In this document: in pieces, positions 17,663-25,239 of the stretch
Numbering within the stretch: the first letter of the stretch is position 1
How the letters are laid out: each line of letters begins with the position of its first letter
DNA from: JAQVEM01 sp964595565
GTDB lineage: Bacteria > Actinomycetota > Humimicrobiia > Humimicrobiales > Humimicrobiaceae
DNA length: 46,710 nucleotides
NCBI GenBank assembly: GCA_964595565.1
Contig: CAZQQX010000013.1
Location: 1-46,710, forward strand
Reading direction: 5' to 3'
The notes under the pieces: generated by a model
What the model saw: only the letters and a program-made list of their open reading frames with translations
What the model was told of the DNA's origin: nothing
The model's database searches: none
Program-made: the position numbers and the translations under genes

Positions 17663-18406
17663 TTAATTGGTAAATACTGTGGTTATTACTCTTCTATTCC
17701 CATTATCACTTACCCCGACCCCTATTTTTGAATATGCCGACCTTAAAATATTTGCTTTATGGGTGGGGCTTGCCATCCAGGCATTAATGAATGCCTCGGG
17801 AGTTCCAGAAGAAGCAGGTGAGGATTGGCCAAGATTTTCTCCACCATTTACATAAGAAACCCCATTTTCTTTAAGGAAGTTAAAAATATTTCGCCCATCG
17901 GGGGTATAATGTGAAAAGTAAGAACTGGCTATCATATCAGTGCTTCTCGACCTGGCGATATCTGTAAGAAGTTGGTTTGCCTCAAGGGCGCCAAGCCCAT
18001 TTGAGATCCTGGTAGTATTTATAAGGTAGAGTATCGCTGATTCAAAATCATTTAAACTGACAGGAGAGCCGGCTGCGATATCAGTAGTATTGGCGGGTTT
18101 ATCGGTAGTAGCAACGCTACCCAGAACTTCAGCTTTATATTCTTTATTTATGTCTATTATTTCTTTATCCAGATTATCCGATATTCTGGATAACATTGTT
18201 TCTTTTTCTATGAGATTATCTTCAACGGATACATTCTTTTCTATTATCTTTGTTTTTTCTATACCCTCTACTGTATATGTGCTGCTTTCAGTAAAGCAGT
18301 TGTCTATTTTTTCTTCAGCGAGATTAAAAGCATTGAATACCGGGATAACAGCTATCAATGAAATAATTGTTATTAATGTAAATGTTATTTTAAATTTAAT
18401 TTTCAT
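17663..18406 (-). CDS. Secreted CAP-domain (SCP/PR1, YkwD-like) protein
   Basis: The 247-residue product has a signal peptide (about 1-27), a charged low-complexity linker (about 28-110) and a C-terminal CAP domain (about 118-247) with HYTPDG, GENLGQ and WMASPTHKANIL. It would act outside the cell; bacterial CAP proteins have no single established activity. I chose ATG 18406 since GAGG lies exactly 8 bases upstream and a signal peptide follows. An in-frame upstream extension to 18490 would cover the terminator and part of the leader. It lies inside the tad locus on the opposite strand, with a long structured leader that suggests conditional expression. Confidence 0.88.
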   Translation of the reverse strand: MKIKFKITFTLITIISLIAVIPVFNAFNLAEEKIDNCFTESSTYTVEGIEKTKIIEKNVSVEDNLIEKETMLSRISDNLDKEIIDINKEYKAEVLGSVATTDKPANTTDIAAGSPVSLNDFESAILYLINTTRISNGLGALEANQLLTDIARSRSTDMIASSYFSHYTPDGRNIFNFLKENGVSYVNGGENLGQSSPASSGTPEAFINAWMASPTHKANILRSAYSKIGVGVSDNGNRRVITTVFTN

Positions 18407-18420
18407 TATTTTTACCTCAA

Positions 18421-18458
18421 AAAAAAGCCATCCAGAATAGAGAGTGGATGGCTTTTTT
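18421..18458 (-). terminator. Intrinsic terminator in the leader of the CAP-domain gene
   Basis: On the minus strand GCCATCCA pairs with TGGATGGC, extended by six A-U pairs to a 14-bp stem, with a 10-base loop (18435-18444) and an eight-base U-tract ending at 18419. It lies directly before the GAGG ribosome binding site. Placed inside a leader, it would stop transcription before the coding region unless disrupted. It is symmetric enough to work on the plus strand too. Confidence 0.85.
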
Positions 18459-18550
18459 ACAAATAAAAAAGTAATAGCCGGTTGCACCACTCAGCTCGTT
18501 ACATCCCAAAGTGCCCAAATAGCAGAATGTAAGTCATAGCCTCTATTACC
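18452..18550 (-). promoter_or_regulatory. Structured leader RNA, riboswitch-like, class not recognised
   Basis: On the minus strand GUAAUAG (18549-18543) can pair with CUAUUAC (18477-18471), closing an element of about 80 bases that is richer in G and C than its flanks. Inside, UUACAU (18532-18527) pairs with AUGUAA (18504-18499). The loop of that stem carries GCAC/CACU, which can pair with GUGC (18487-18484) or AGUG nearer the 3' side, suggesting a pseudoknot. Just after P1, CUUUUUUA (18471-18464) and UAAAAAAG (18459-18452) can form a hairpin that uses the 5' side of the terminator, so an alternative fold is possible. Folded by eye only; the sequence lacks the conserved blocks I know for c-di-GMP-I, c-di-AMP (ydaO), TPP, SAM-I or cobalamin riboswitches. 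Confidence 0.6.
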
Positions 18551-18601
18551 AGAATGAAACTTAAAATATCAATAAAACATATAATTTTTTATTACACTAT
18601 T

Positions 18602-18630
18602 ATATTAAAACTTTTAATCATTTTTGTCAA
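18602..18630 (-). promoter_or_regulatory. Promoter of the CAP-domain gene
   Basis: Read on the minus strand, TTGACA (18630-18625), 17 bases, TAATAT (18607-18602). The start would be near 18595, giving a leader of about 190 bases that contains the structured element and terminator. Confidence 0.55.
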
Positions 18631-18741
18631 TTCTTTTGTATATATTTTTTTAAATATAATTATATTAATACTTTTATTATAAAGAAGAAATAATTCGGGT
18701 ACCGGAGAAACGTAAAATTTTTATTTATTTCAAATTATATA

Positions 18742-18770
18742 TTTACACAAATGCATGAATGTGTTATATT
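18742..18770 (+). promoter_or_regulatory. Promoter of the flp-tadE-tadG block
   Basis: TTTACA (18742-18747), 17 bases, TATATT (18765-18770), with TG at 18762-18763 making an extended -10. The start would be near 18777, about 65 bases before the pilin gene. It gives the pilin a promoter of its own, apart from the assembly genes. Confidence 0.6.
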
Positions 18771-18841
18771 ATTTTTATGTGCTTTTACATTTTTGTGCTT
18801 ATAATTAATATTATATTTTGTAAGGGGGTGAGGTTTTTATA

Positions 18842-19066
18842 TTGAATATATGGTTGATTTTGTGTAGTGGGAAGGGGGTGTATAAAATTAGAAAAAAGAA
18901 AAAAATTGTGGCTAAATTTTTAAGCCAGAAAGGACAATCAACCCTGGAGTATGCACTGGTTACTGTAATAGCCGGGGTAATAAGTGCGATATTAATTGCG
19001 GTTGGAAAGCCTTTGATTATTGATGTTATATCAAAGGTTTTCGGTAAAATAGCTTCAATGGTTTAG
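18842..19066 (+). CDS. flp: Flp-family pilin precursor
   Basis: The 74-residue precursor has a basic leader, then KGQSTLEYALVTVIAGVISA. Cleavage after the Gly would give a mature pilin of 43 residues starting QSTLEYAL, with the conserved Glu at mature position 5 and a single hydrophobic helix. TTG 18842 is chosen since GGTGAGG lies 8 bases upstream, although it gives an unusually long leader of 31 residues. GTG 18878 would give 19. This is the major subunit of the Tad pilus. The prepilin peptidase is not in the window. Confidence 0.85.
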   Translation: MNIWLILCSGKGVYKIRKKKKIVAKFLSQKGQSTLEYALVTVIAGVISAILIAVGKPLIIDVISKVFGKIASMV

Positions 19067-19097
19067 AAATTTAAACGGAAAATCTGTCAGATAATAA

Positions 19098-19550
19098 ATG
19101 GGGAACAGTTTTAAGTTTAAGATTATGGAAGGAATAAATAAAAATAAAAAAAAGCTGAAAGTTCTGGCCGGTAATTCAGATGCACAGGCGTCCCTTGAGT
19201 TTGTGCTTGTTATTCCCTTTATTATTTTAATAATTTTAGCTGTTTCCCATTTAGGATTGCTGGTCTATCAGAAGAATATACTGGAACAGGCTGCCCGTGA
19301 AGGTGCAAGAATAGTGGCTACAACTAACTCAAACAGTAAAGCTGTGAGCTGCATAAAGGAAGTTTGTTCGGACCTTGAGCAGCAGAAACTTGATATTAAA
19401 ATTGTTCCCGAAAGCAGTTCTTCCAGGAAAGTAGGCGATACTATTGAAGTTGTTATATCTTACAGTTATGGGGGCTCTATGTTAAAAGTATTTTCAGGAG
19501 GAAATAATCTGATAAAAGCAAAAAGTAATATGAGGATGGAATGTTACTAA
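19098..19550 (+). CDS. tadE: TadE-like pseudopilin
   Basis: The 150-residue protein has a basic N-terminus of about 28 residues and then AQASLEFVLVIPFIILIILAV, the TadE signature with prepilin-like processing and the conserved Glu. KNILEQAAREGARIVA follows, typical of the family. It is a minor pilin-like part of the Tad system. It overlaps the next gene by 10 bases. Confidence 0.85.
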   Translation: MGNSFKFKIMEGINKNKKKLKVLAGNSDAQASLEFVLVIPFIILIILAVSHLGLLVYQKNILEQAAREGARIVATTNSNSKAVSCIKEVCSDLEQQKLDIKIVPESSSSRKVGDTIEVVISYSYGGSMLKVFSGGNNLIKAKSNMRMECY

Positions 19551-19969
19551 AAAAATTTAAAACAAAAAATTCAGGGAATGTTTCTTTTCTGGTATTAAGT
19601 CTGGTGATAGTGTTCTCAGTTTTATTTATAATTATTTTTGACATATGCAACATTTTTGTAGCAAGGGAGAAAACCAAAAAAGCTTCTGACGCGGCTTCAC
19701 TGGCAGTGGCACAAAATTTATTATTTTTTGAGAATACTGACCGTTGCAAAATAGCGGAAGAGGTTACGCGTTTAAATGATTGCTCACTGGTTGAATGCAT
19801 TTGCAGCTATGATGAGGTTGTAGTTGCGGTAGAAAAAAGAGTCCAGCTTGTATTGCTGGATAAATTAATTAAAAATTACAGTGTTGCTACTTCAACATCA
19901 AGTGCAGAGGTTATCTACCCCTGGGATGAACAATCCGGATACTGTGATTTTTACCGGTTTGGTTATTAA
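19541..19969 (+). CDS. TadG/TadE-like minor pilus protein (Rv3654c type)
   Basis: The 142-residue protein starts KNSGNVSFLVLSLVIVFSVLF, a class III pilin-like N-terminus, followed by KTKKASDAASLAVAQNLL, the pattern of TadG N-terminal regions and of the short actinobacterial helicase/secretion neighbourhood protein Rv3654c. It lacks the von Willebrand domain of full-length TadG. Four Cys in the middle (near 67-88) could form disulfides outside the cell. Overlap with tadE shows coupled translation. Confidence 0.75.
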   Translation: MLLKKFKTKNSGNVSFLVLSLVIVFSVLFIIIFDICNIFVAREKTKKASDAASLAVAQNLLFFENTDRCKIAEEVTRLNDCSLVECICSYDEVVVAVEKRVQLVLLDKLIKNYSVATSTSSAEVIYPWDEQSGYCDFYRFGY

Positions 19970-20018
19970 TATTTTTAAATTTTTTAAATTTTTGTAATTT
20001 TATAGATTGGGAGAAAAT

Positions 20019-20450
20019 ATGAATTATGTAAATCATATCTTTTTACTTGGCAACTTAACCCGTGACCCCGAAATCAGGTTCACAAACGAGGGGATAGCCA
20101 TTACCGAAATGGGACTTGCGGTAAATAAAAAATGGCTGGATAAGAATGGAAAAGAATCCGAATCCGTGGATTTTTTCAATATTACTTCCTGGAACAGTCT
20201 TGCAGAAAATTGCGCTGCTGCTCTGAAAAAAGGAGACAGGGTCCTTGTGAGCGGTCATATAAATCTGAGGAGCTGGGAAAACAGGGATGGTAAAAAATAT
20301 AATATTACCAGTATCACCGCAGATATAGTTGCAGCAAGTCTGGAGTTTGACCAGGTGAAGATACTGGAAAAAAGTGATGGAAGCGATTCTGGCATAATTA
20401 AGAACATAGATAAAAAAAGAGAGAAAGACAGAGTAGTGGGAAAAAGTTAA
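20019..20450 (+). CDS. ssb: Single-stranded DNA-binding protein without the acidic tail
   Basis: The 143-residue protein has a full OB fold (about 1-108), with NHIFLLGNLTRDPEIRFT, DFFNITSWNSLAE and GDRVLVSGHINLRSW, as in SSB. The C-terminal part is short and basic and lacks the DDDIPF-like acidic tip through which SSB recruits repair partners. This suggests a second, specialised SSB rather than the main one. ATG 20019 is preferred over an earlier in-frame TTG because GGGAG lies just ahead at 20009. It follows the tad genes by 49 bases. Confidence 0.9.
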   Translation: MNYVNHIFLLGNLTRDPEIRFTNEGIAITEMGLAVNKKWLDKNGKESESVDFFNITSWNSLAENCAAALKKGDRVLVSGHINLRSWENRDGKKYNITSITADIVAASLEFDQVKILEKSDGSDSGIIKNIDKKREKDRVVGKS

Positions 20451-20571
20451 TTTAATACAGGCATAAAAATCTGTAATTTTTACGGCAGTATGTTATATGA
20501 GGGAGAGTCAAATAGTTGCATTTATAACTTAATATATTTAATATTAGTTTTTAAGATAATAGGATATAAAG

Positions 20572-20760
20572 TTGAAAAGTTCTATAGAATTAAAACCAGG
20601 CGATATTGTGGCTTTTAAAAAACCTCATTCATGTGGTTCCAACCGCTGGATGTTAATAAGAGCAGGAAGTTTTATGGAACTAAGGTGTATCAAATGCGGT
20701 AGAAAGATTATTCTGGTCAGAAGGGAATTTGAAAGAAGATACAAACTCAAATTGGAGTGA
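20572..20760 (+). CDS. DUF951 family small protein
   Basis: The 62-residue protein matches DUF951, with GDIVAFKKPHSCGSNRW and a later CIKCGRKI. The Cys residues (C21, C41 and C44 with neighbours) suggest metal binding. The role of the family is unknown. The start is TTG with AGGA 8 bases ahead. A weak TACAG/CTGTA hairpin with a T-run lies between ssb and this gene. Confidence 0.85.
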   Translation: MKSSIELKPGDIVAFKKPHSCGSNRWMLIRAGSFMELRCIKCGRKIILVRREFERRYKLKLE

Positions 20761-20818
20761 TTGATACATTGTAAATACCGGAAACTTATCAGAAAAAAGG
20801 CAGGAAAGGTAATTTACC

Positions 20819-21751
20819 GTGGTTTTAAGAAAGACCGATTATGAGAATTATGATTACAGGAGGTTCTGGGAAAATAATAAGAGGCTGTATGAAGATAGGG
20901 CAGAAAGAGTGGCTTTAAGAAGACTGCTTGAGAAGGTAGATAGAAAGAACAGGGTATTTTTTGATATTGGCTGTGGCTACGGCAGGCTTTTTAATGAATA
21001 CATGGATTTTGGTACCATAGTACTGATTGATTACTCGTTAAATAATTTAAAAAATGCCAGAGACAGGATAAAGAAATTTTTAAAGAATAATCCAGAAAAA
21101 ATGTCATCAGTATATTTTATTGCTTCTGATGCATCCAGTCTCCCTGTAAGGTCAAATTGTGCGGATGTTGCTCTGACTGTTAGAGTGGTCCATCATCTTG
21201 AAAAACCGGGAAAATATTTTGACGAGGTTGCAAGAATACTGAAGAGCGGGGGTTTATATTTTTTAGAATTTGCCAGTAAAAGAAACTTAAAAAATATACT
21301 GAGATTTTTTACAGGGAAAATAGGCATCTCGCCTTTTAATCTGGAGCCTTCGCGGGTTGGTGAGACTATATTAAATTTTCACCCGGAATATATTTATAAA
21401 TTTTTGAAGGAAAGAAATTTCTTAATAAATAAAATAATAAGTGTCTCTAATTTCAGGCTTGATTTTTTTAAAAAAATACCGGGAACAAGAACACTTCTTT
21501 TTTTTGAAAGAATCTACCAGAGATTTTTTTCTTTTAAGCCTCTGGGTCCCAGTGTTTTTTTAAAATGCGTATTGAATAAATCGGGTCCGGGAGAAGAATC
21601 CAGAAGAGAAGTAAAGATGGAAGATATGCTGGTATGTGCTTTCTGCAAAAAACCGGCGCTTGTTTTTTATAAAGATAAAATAAGGTGCAGTAATTGCGGA
21701 AGAACTTTTACCGTAAGAGAGGGGATATTTGACTTTAAGATAAAAAGTTAG
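20819..21751 (+). CDS. SAM-dependent methyltransferase with C-terminal Trm112-like zinc ribbon
   Basis: The class I methyltransferase domain (about 40-160) has FDIGCGYGRL near 49 as motif I and a post-motif VHHLEKPGKYFDEVARILKSGG typical of Methyltransf_11 enzymes. A helical region follows, and the last about 40 residues form a two-CxxC zinc ribbon (CAFCKKP and CSNCGRTF) with VREGIFDF, like Trm112. Fusion of a Trm112-like ribbon to the methyltransferase is the striking feature. The substrate is unknown. GTG start with AGGAAAGG upstream. Confidence 0.78.
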   Translation: MVLRKTDYENYDYRRFWENNKRLYEDRAERVALRRLLEKVDRKNRVFFDIGCGYGRLFNEYMDFGTIVLIDYSLNNLKNARDRIKKFLKNNPEKMSSVYFIASDASSLPVRSNCADVALTVRVVHHLEKPGKYFDEVARILKSGGLYFLEFASKRNLKNILRFFTGKIGISPFNLEPSRVGETILNFHPEYIYKFLKERNFLINKIISVSNFRLDFFKKIPGTRTLLFFERIYQRFFSFKPLGPSVFLKCVLNKSGPGEESRREVKMEDMLVCAFCKKPALVFYKDKIRCSNCGRTFTVREGIFDFKIKS

Positions 21752-21774
21752 AAGTGTATTCATAAAATAAAGGT

Positions 21775-21810
21775 AATATTGTAAAAGGTATATCAACCTG
21801 TTACAATATT
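21775..21810. repeat. Near-perfect 15-bp hairpin upstream of rex
   Basis: AATATTGTAA (21775-21784) and AGGT (21786-21789) pair with ACCT (21796-21799) and TTACAATATT (21801-21810) around a 6-base loop, with one mismatch. It is followed by little T on the plus strand but by a T-rich tail on the minus strand. It may be an end-of-operon hairpin or an operator for rex autoregulation, though its half-sites are 16 bases apart, unlike the usual Rex box. Confidence 0.6.
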
Positions 21811-21863
21811 GATTCAAAGTTTGGTAAAAATTATGAGGCAATAAAAGAGGACGGATTATATAA

Positions 21864-22508
21864 ATGGCGGAGAAGATATATTCTGAAGGCACTATTTCAA
21901 GGTTATCCCAGTACTTAAAGTATGTTGTGCAATTAAAAGAAATGGGTAAAAGAACTGTAACCTCAAGGGAAATAAGCAGCGATACAGGTATTAATAGTGC
22001 AGAGGTCAGAAGAGATTTGATATATTTTAATATAAGCGGTAAGAGAGGTGTTGGATTTAATATTGATTACCTCATCAAGTCCTTTAATAAAATTCTGGGA
22101 TATAACAGGTCCGTCCGGATTGCTTTAATTGGAGCAGGTAACCTTGGCAGGGCAATTTTAAAATATAAGATGCTGGAAAGATTTGGTTTCAGGATAGAAT
22201 ATGTTTTTGATAATAACTCTGAAGTTATAGGCAAAGTTATATCAGAACATAAAGTACTGGATATAAATAAATTAAAAGATATATTTAAAAGGGAAAATAT
22301 AGAGGTATCAATACTGGCTGTTCCTCCTGACTCAGCACAGAGAGTTACTGATGTACTGATAAAGGCGGGGACCAGAGTCATTATAAATTATACTTCGGTC
22401 CCGGTTAAAGCTCCCCTCGATATAAGAATTGAAACAACTGACCCCATTGAAAAATTATTACACACCCTGTATTATTTGTCTCATACTGGATATGCACAAT
22501 ATAAATAA
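21864..22508 (+). CDS. rex: Redox-sensing transcriptional repressor Rex
   Basis: Rex represses fermentation and NADH-oxidising genes and leaves DNA when NADH rises. The N-terminal winged helix (about 1-80) has RRDLIYF and the wing GKRGVGF (59-65). The Rossmann domain has the dinucleotide motif GAGNLGRA at 90-97, and the C-terminal helix is present. Length (214) is normal. It points to a lifestyle with fermentative or anaerobic phases. A weak GAGG lies 11-20 bases before the ATG. It is followed by the LytR-CpsA-Psr gene after 24 bases. Confidence 0.95.
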   Translation: MAEKIYSEGTISRLSQYLKYVVQLKEMGKRTVTSREISSDTGINSAEVRRDLIYFNISGKRGVGFNIDYLIKSFNKILGYNRSVRIALIGAGNLGRAILKYKMLERFGFRIEYVFDNNSEVIGKVISEHKVLDINKLKDIFKRENIEVSILAVPPDSAQRVTDVLIKAGTRVIINYTSVPVKAPLDIRIETTDPIEKLLHTLYYLSHTGYAQYK

Positions 22509-22532
22509 TTTCAGAGGAGACATATAAAAGAT

Positions 22533-23354
22533 ATGAATAAAGCACGGGGTTGCTTCGTAACCGTAGTGGTTATTGTCGCTATAGCCGTCCTGGCATTCTT
22601 ACTTATTTCTTTTTTTAATTCAGGTTCCGGAGGCAAAGATATATTGCTTCTGGGAATGGATGAAAGGGAACAGACGGATGATTTTCAGAGTCTTACCGAT
22701 ACTATTATCATGTACCATATTGGCAGCCGGGGTAAGGAGGACTATCTTATTTCAATACCACGGGACGTAAGGGTGGAACTGGATGGGTATGGATGGAATA
22801 AAATAAATGCTGCTTATAAATATGGCGGTCAGGAAATGATAAAAGAAGAAGTATTCAAACTTACAGGCATAGAAATAGATAGGTTGATGGTGGTTAATTT
22901 TACGGGATTTAAAGAAATAATAGATATACTCGGGAAAGTAGAAATAACTGTGGAAGAGCCTCTTCATGACCCGCTGTCGGGAGCAAACTTTGACCCCGGT
23001 ACACATATGATGGATGGAGAGCAGGCCCTATCATTTGTAAGATGCAGGTCAACAGCAGGCGCTGACCTTGACAGGGTAGACAGACAGAAATATCTATTAA
23101 ATGAGGTAATCAGGCAAAAACTTAATTTTTCAATTGTACCCAGGGCTCCCCGCATTATTAAAGTGCTAAATGAATATACAAGGACCGATATGACAATATG
23201 GGATTTTGGTTCTATAGGATTTGTGTTATTATTTTCAAGTAAGGATATTAATTGGTTAACAATACCTGTGGAGCCGGCCACTATAGATGGCATAAGCTAT
23301 CTAATATCAGATGAAGAAGAAGTAAAGGATTTTCTTAACGATTATCTTAAATAA
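22533..23354 (+). CDS. LytR-CpsA-Psr family wall-polymer ligase
   Basis: LCP proteins join wall teichoic acid, polysaccharide or other polymers to peptidoglycan outside the membrane. The 273-residue protein has one N-terminal membrane anchor (about 9-29) and the LCP domain with DTIIMYHI, SIPRDVRVEL, GWNKINAAYKYGG and SFVRCR, then DLDRVDRQK. The conserved Asp and Arg residues for polyprenyl-phosphate binding are present. This family supports a monoderm-type wall. It is co-oriented with rex and ends at a terminator. Confidence 0.9.
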   Translation: MNKARGCFVTVVVIVAIAVLAFLLISFFNSGSGGKDILLLGMDEREQTDDFQSLTDTIIMYHIGSRGKEDYLISIPRDVRVELDGYGWNKINAAYKYGGQEMIKEEVFKLTGIEIDRLMVVNFTGFKEIIDILGKVEITVEEPLHDPLSGANFDPGTHMMDGEQALSFVRCRSTAGADLDRVDRQKYLLNEVIRQKLNFSIVPRAPRIIKVLNEYTRTDMTIWDFGSIGFVLLFSSKDINWLTIPVEPATIDGISYLISDEEEVKDFLNDYLK

Positions 23355-23380
23355 ATACCGCTGTCAGGGTATTCTTTTTT
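23354..23380 (+). terminator. Intrinsic terminator after the LCP gene
   Basis: AATACC (23354-23359) pairs with GGTATT (23368-23373) around 8 bases, followed by C and six T (23375-23380). The stem is short, but the tail is good. It separates the rex-LCP unit from the genes downstream. Confidence 0.55.
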
Positions 23381-23476
23381 GGGGAAAATAATTCGGGTTT
23401 AAAAAATAGCATATAAATAATAAAATGTATGTGTTATAAAAATGAAATTATAACTCATTATACCAGGGAGAAATAA

Positions 23477-23791
23477 ATGGCAGCTGATAAAGGTTTAAGT
23501 ATAGCAAATATTTCGTCTCTTTCGGACAAAGTTGATTTTTTGCTGCAGGTGTCAAGAAAATCAAAAAATCTTGATTCTTTTATAAAAGATACCGTACCTT
23601 CGGGCGAGAAAAGATGGTTAAGTGATTTAAAAAGCTGGGAACTTGATAGAAAGTGGCTTCTGGAAGTTTCTGATATATGCTTGAAAGATTATGACCAGGT
23701 TTTTTTTGATTGTGGTGAAGAACTGCTGGATTTGAATGATCCAAAAAACTATCAAACATTCAGGGAAAAAATACTTGAAGAATTAATGTAG
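23477..23791 (+). CDS. Hypothetical 104-residue protein
   Basis: I do not recognise this protein. It is hydrophilic, with no signal peptide or membrane segment, and rich in Lys, Asp, Ser and Leu; it has two Cys (near residues 64 and 72). A Trp-rich central block (RWLSDLKSWELDRKWLLEV, about 46-64) is its clearest feature. GGGAG precedes the ATG. It lies between the LCP terminator and purB in the same direction and could be the first gene of the purine unit, but the 75-base gap leaves that open. Confidence 0.6.
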   Translation: MAADKGLSIANISSLSDKVDFLLQVSRKSKNLDSFIKDTVPSGEKRWLSDLKSWELDRKWLLEVSDICLKDYDQVFFDCGEELLDLNDPKNYQTFREKILEELM

Positions 23792-23865
23792 AGTAATTTC
23801 TATTAATGCTTTTGAATAAAAAAAGGCGCTATAATTTCTATTAGTTTTAATACGAGGAGTAAATA

Positions 23866-25164
23866 ATGATTCCCAGATATACTTTAAAACGAATGGGTAA
23901 GGTATGGGATGAGAAGAATAAGTTCTGTAAATGGCTTGAAGTAGAAAAAGCGGTAGCCAGGGTCCAGGCGGGACTTGGTATTATTCCATCCCGTGCAGCA
24001 GAAGATATAAATAAAAAAGCCAGTTTTGAGATTTCAAAGATAAACCAGATTGAAAAAGAAACGAATCATGATGTAATTGCTTTTCTGACTAATGTAGCTT
24101 CTTATATCGGAGATTCATCCAGATATCTCCACTACGGGCTGACATCTTCAGATGTTGGCGATACTGCGCTTTCATTACAGATAATGGAGGCAATAAGTAT
24201 AGTTGAGGACAAAATCAGTAAGCTGCTGGGTGTTCTTAAAATGAAATCAAGAAAATACGGCCATACGGTTATGATAGGTAGAACCCACGGTGTTCATGCG
24301 GAGCCAATTACTCTGGGTTTTAAATTCTGTGTATATGCTTTTGAGATATCAAGGAATCTTGATAGACTCAGGCAGGCTGCTGAAAACATAAGATATGGTA
24401 AGATTTCAGGTGCTGTTGGCACTTATGCCAACACATCTCCCGGGCTGGAAAAAAAGGTTTGCGATACTCTTAATTTAAAGCCGTCTCCTGTGTCCACGCA
24501 GATTCTTCAGAGAGACAGGCATGCACAGCTAATTTCAACAATTGCCATTTGCGGGGCTACACTGGAAAAGATAGCTCTTGAGATAAGAAATTTACAAAGA
24601 ACGGATGTAAGAGAGGTTGAGGAACCGTTTGGCAGTGGGCAAAAAGGTTCTTCTGCCATGCCTCACAAAAGAAATCCTGTTATGTGTGAAAGAATATGTG
24701 GGCTGGCAAGAATCTTGAGGTCTAATGCAATGGCCGCTATGGAAAATATTGCGTTATGGCATGAAAGAGATATATCACATTCTTCAGTAGAAAGAGTAAT
24801 AATTCCTGATAGTTTTATTCTGCTTGATTATATGCTTGATAAAATAATATTTATAATTGATAACCTGAACGTAATTGAGCCAAACATGAAGAAGAATTTA
24901 ATGAAATATGGAGGTATTATTTTTTCCCAGAGAGTATTGCTGGAGCTAATAAAAAAAGGGATGAGCAGGGAAGATGCTTATGCTATTATACAGAAGGCGG
25001 CTCTTGGTGCCTGGAGCAATGAAGGTGATTTTAAACAAAATCTTTTAAATGAAAAAAAAGTATCGTCTTTCTTAAGCAGGGAAGAATTAGAAAGCTTATT
25101 TGATTTTGAGTATCATTTAAAATATATAGATGAGATTATTGGAAGATTGGACAATCTTGAGTAG
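23866..25164 (+). CDS. purB: Adenylosuccinate lyase PurB
   Basis: PurB acts twice in purine synthesis, splitting fumarate from SAICAR and from adenylosuccinate. The fumarase-superfamily signature GSSAMPHKRNP lies near 263-273; HYGLTSSDVGDT (near 89) and RTHGVHAEP (near 139) hold catalytic residues. The length (432) is usual. GAGGAG precedes the ATG at 23866. It heads the purine cluster. Confidence 0.96.
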   Translation: MIPRYTLKRMGKVWDEKNKFCKWLEVEKAVARVQAGLGIIPSRAAEDINKKASFEISKINQIEKETNHDVIAFLTNVASYIGDSSRYLHYGLTSSDVGDTALSLQIMEAISIVEDKISKLLGVLKMKSRKYGHTVMIGRTHGVHAEPITLGFKFCVYAFEISRNLDRLRQAAENIRYGKISGAVGTYANTSPGLEKKVCDTLNLKPSPVSTQILQRDRHAQLISTIAICGATLEKIALEIRNLQRTDVREVEEPFGSGQKGSSAMPHKRNPVMCERICGLARILRSNAMAAMENIALWHERDISHSSVERVIIPDSFILLDYMLDKIIFIIDNLNVIEPNMKKNLMKYGGIIFSQRVLLELIKKGMSREDAYAIIQKAALGAWSNEGDFKQNLLNEKKVSSFLSREELESLFDFEYHLKYIDEIIGRLDNLE

Positions 25165-25239
25165 AAGAGATTATTTTTAAGAAATTTTTATTAAAAATTT
25201 TTATATTTTCTGGTTGTGGTAAAGATAAGGAACATATAA

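Noticed and set aside
17663..18490. Longer form of the CAP-domain protein starting at 18490
   Set aside because: The added 28 residues lie over the terminator and leader; the ATG at 18406 has GAGG at 8 bases and is followed directly by a signal peptide.
18471..18550. Leader of the CAP gene as a T-box, c-di-GMP-I or ydaO element
   Set aside because: Some short words look alike (for example GAGUGGUGCAACCGG and the T-box), but the specifier arm, GEMM core or ydaO conserved blocks are missing.
21775..21810. Canonical Rex operator
   Set aside because: Rex boxes have half-sites about 6 bases apart (TTGTGA-N6-TCACAA); here they are 16 apart.
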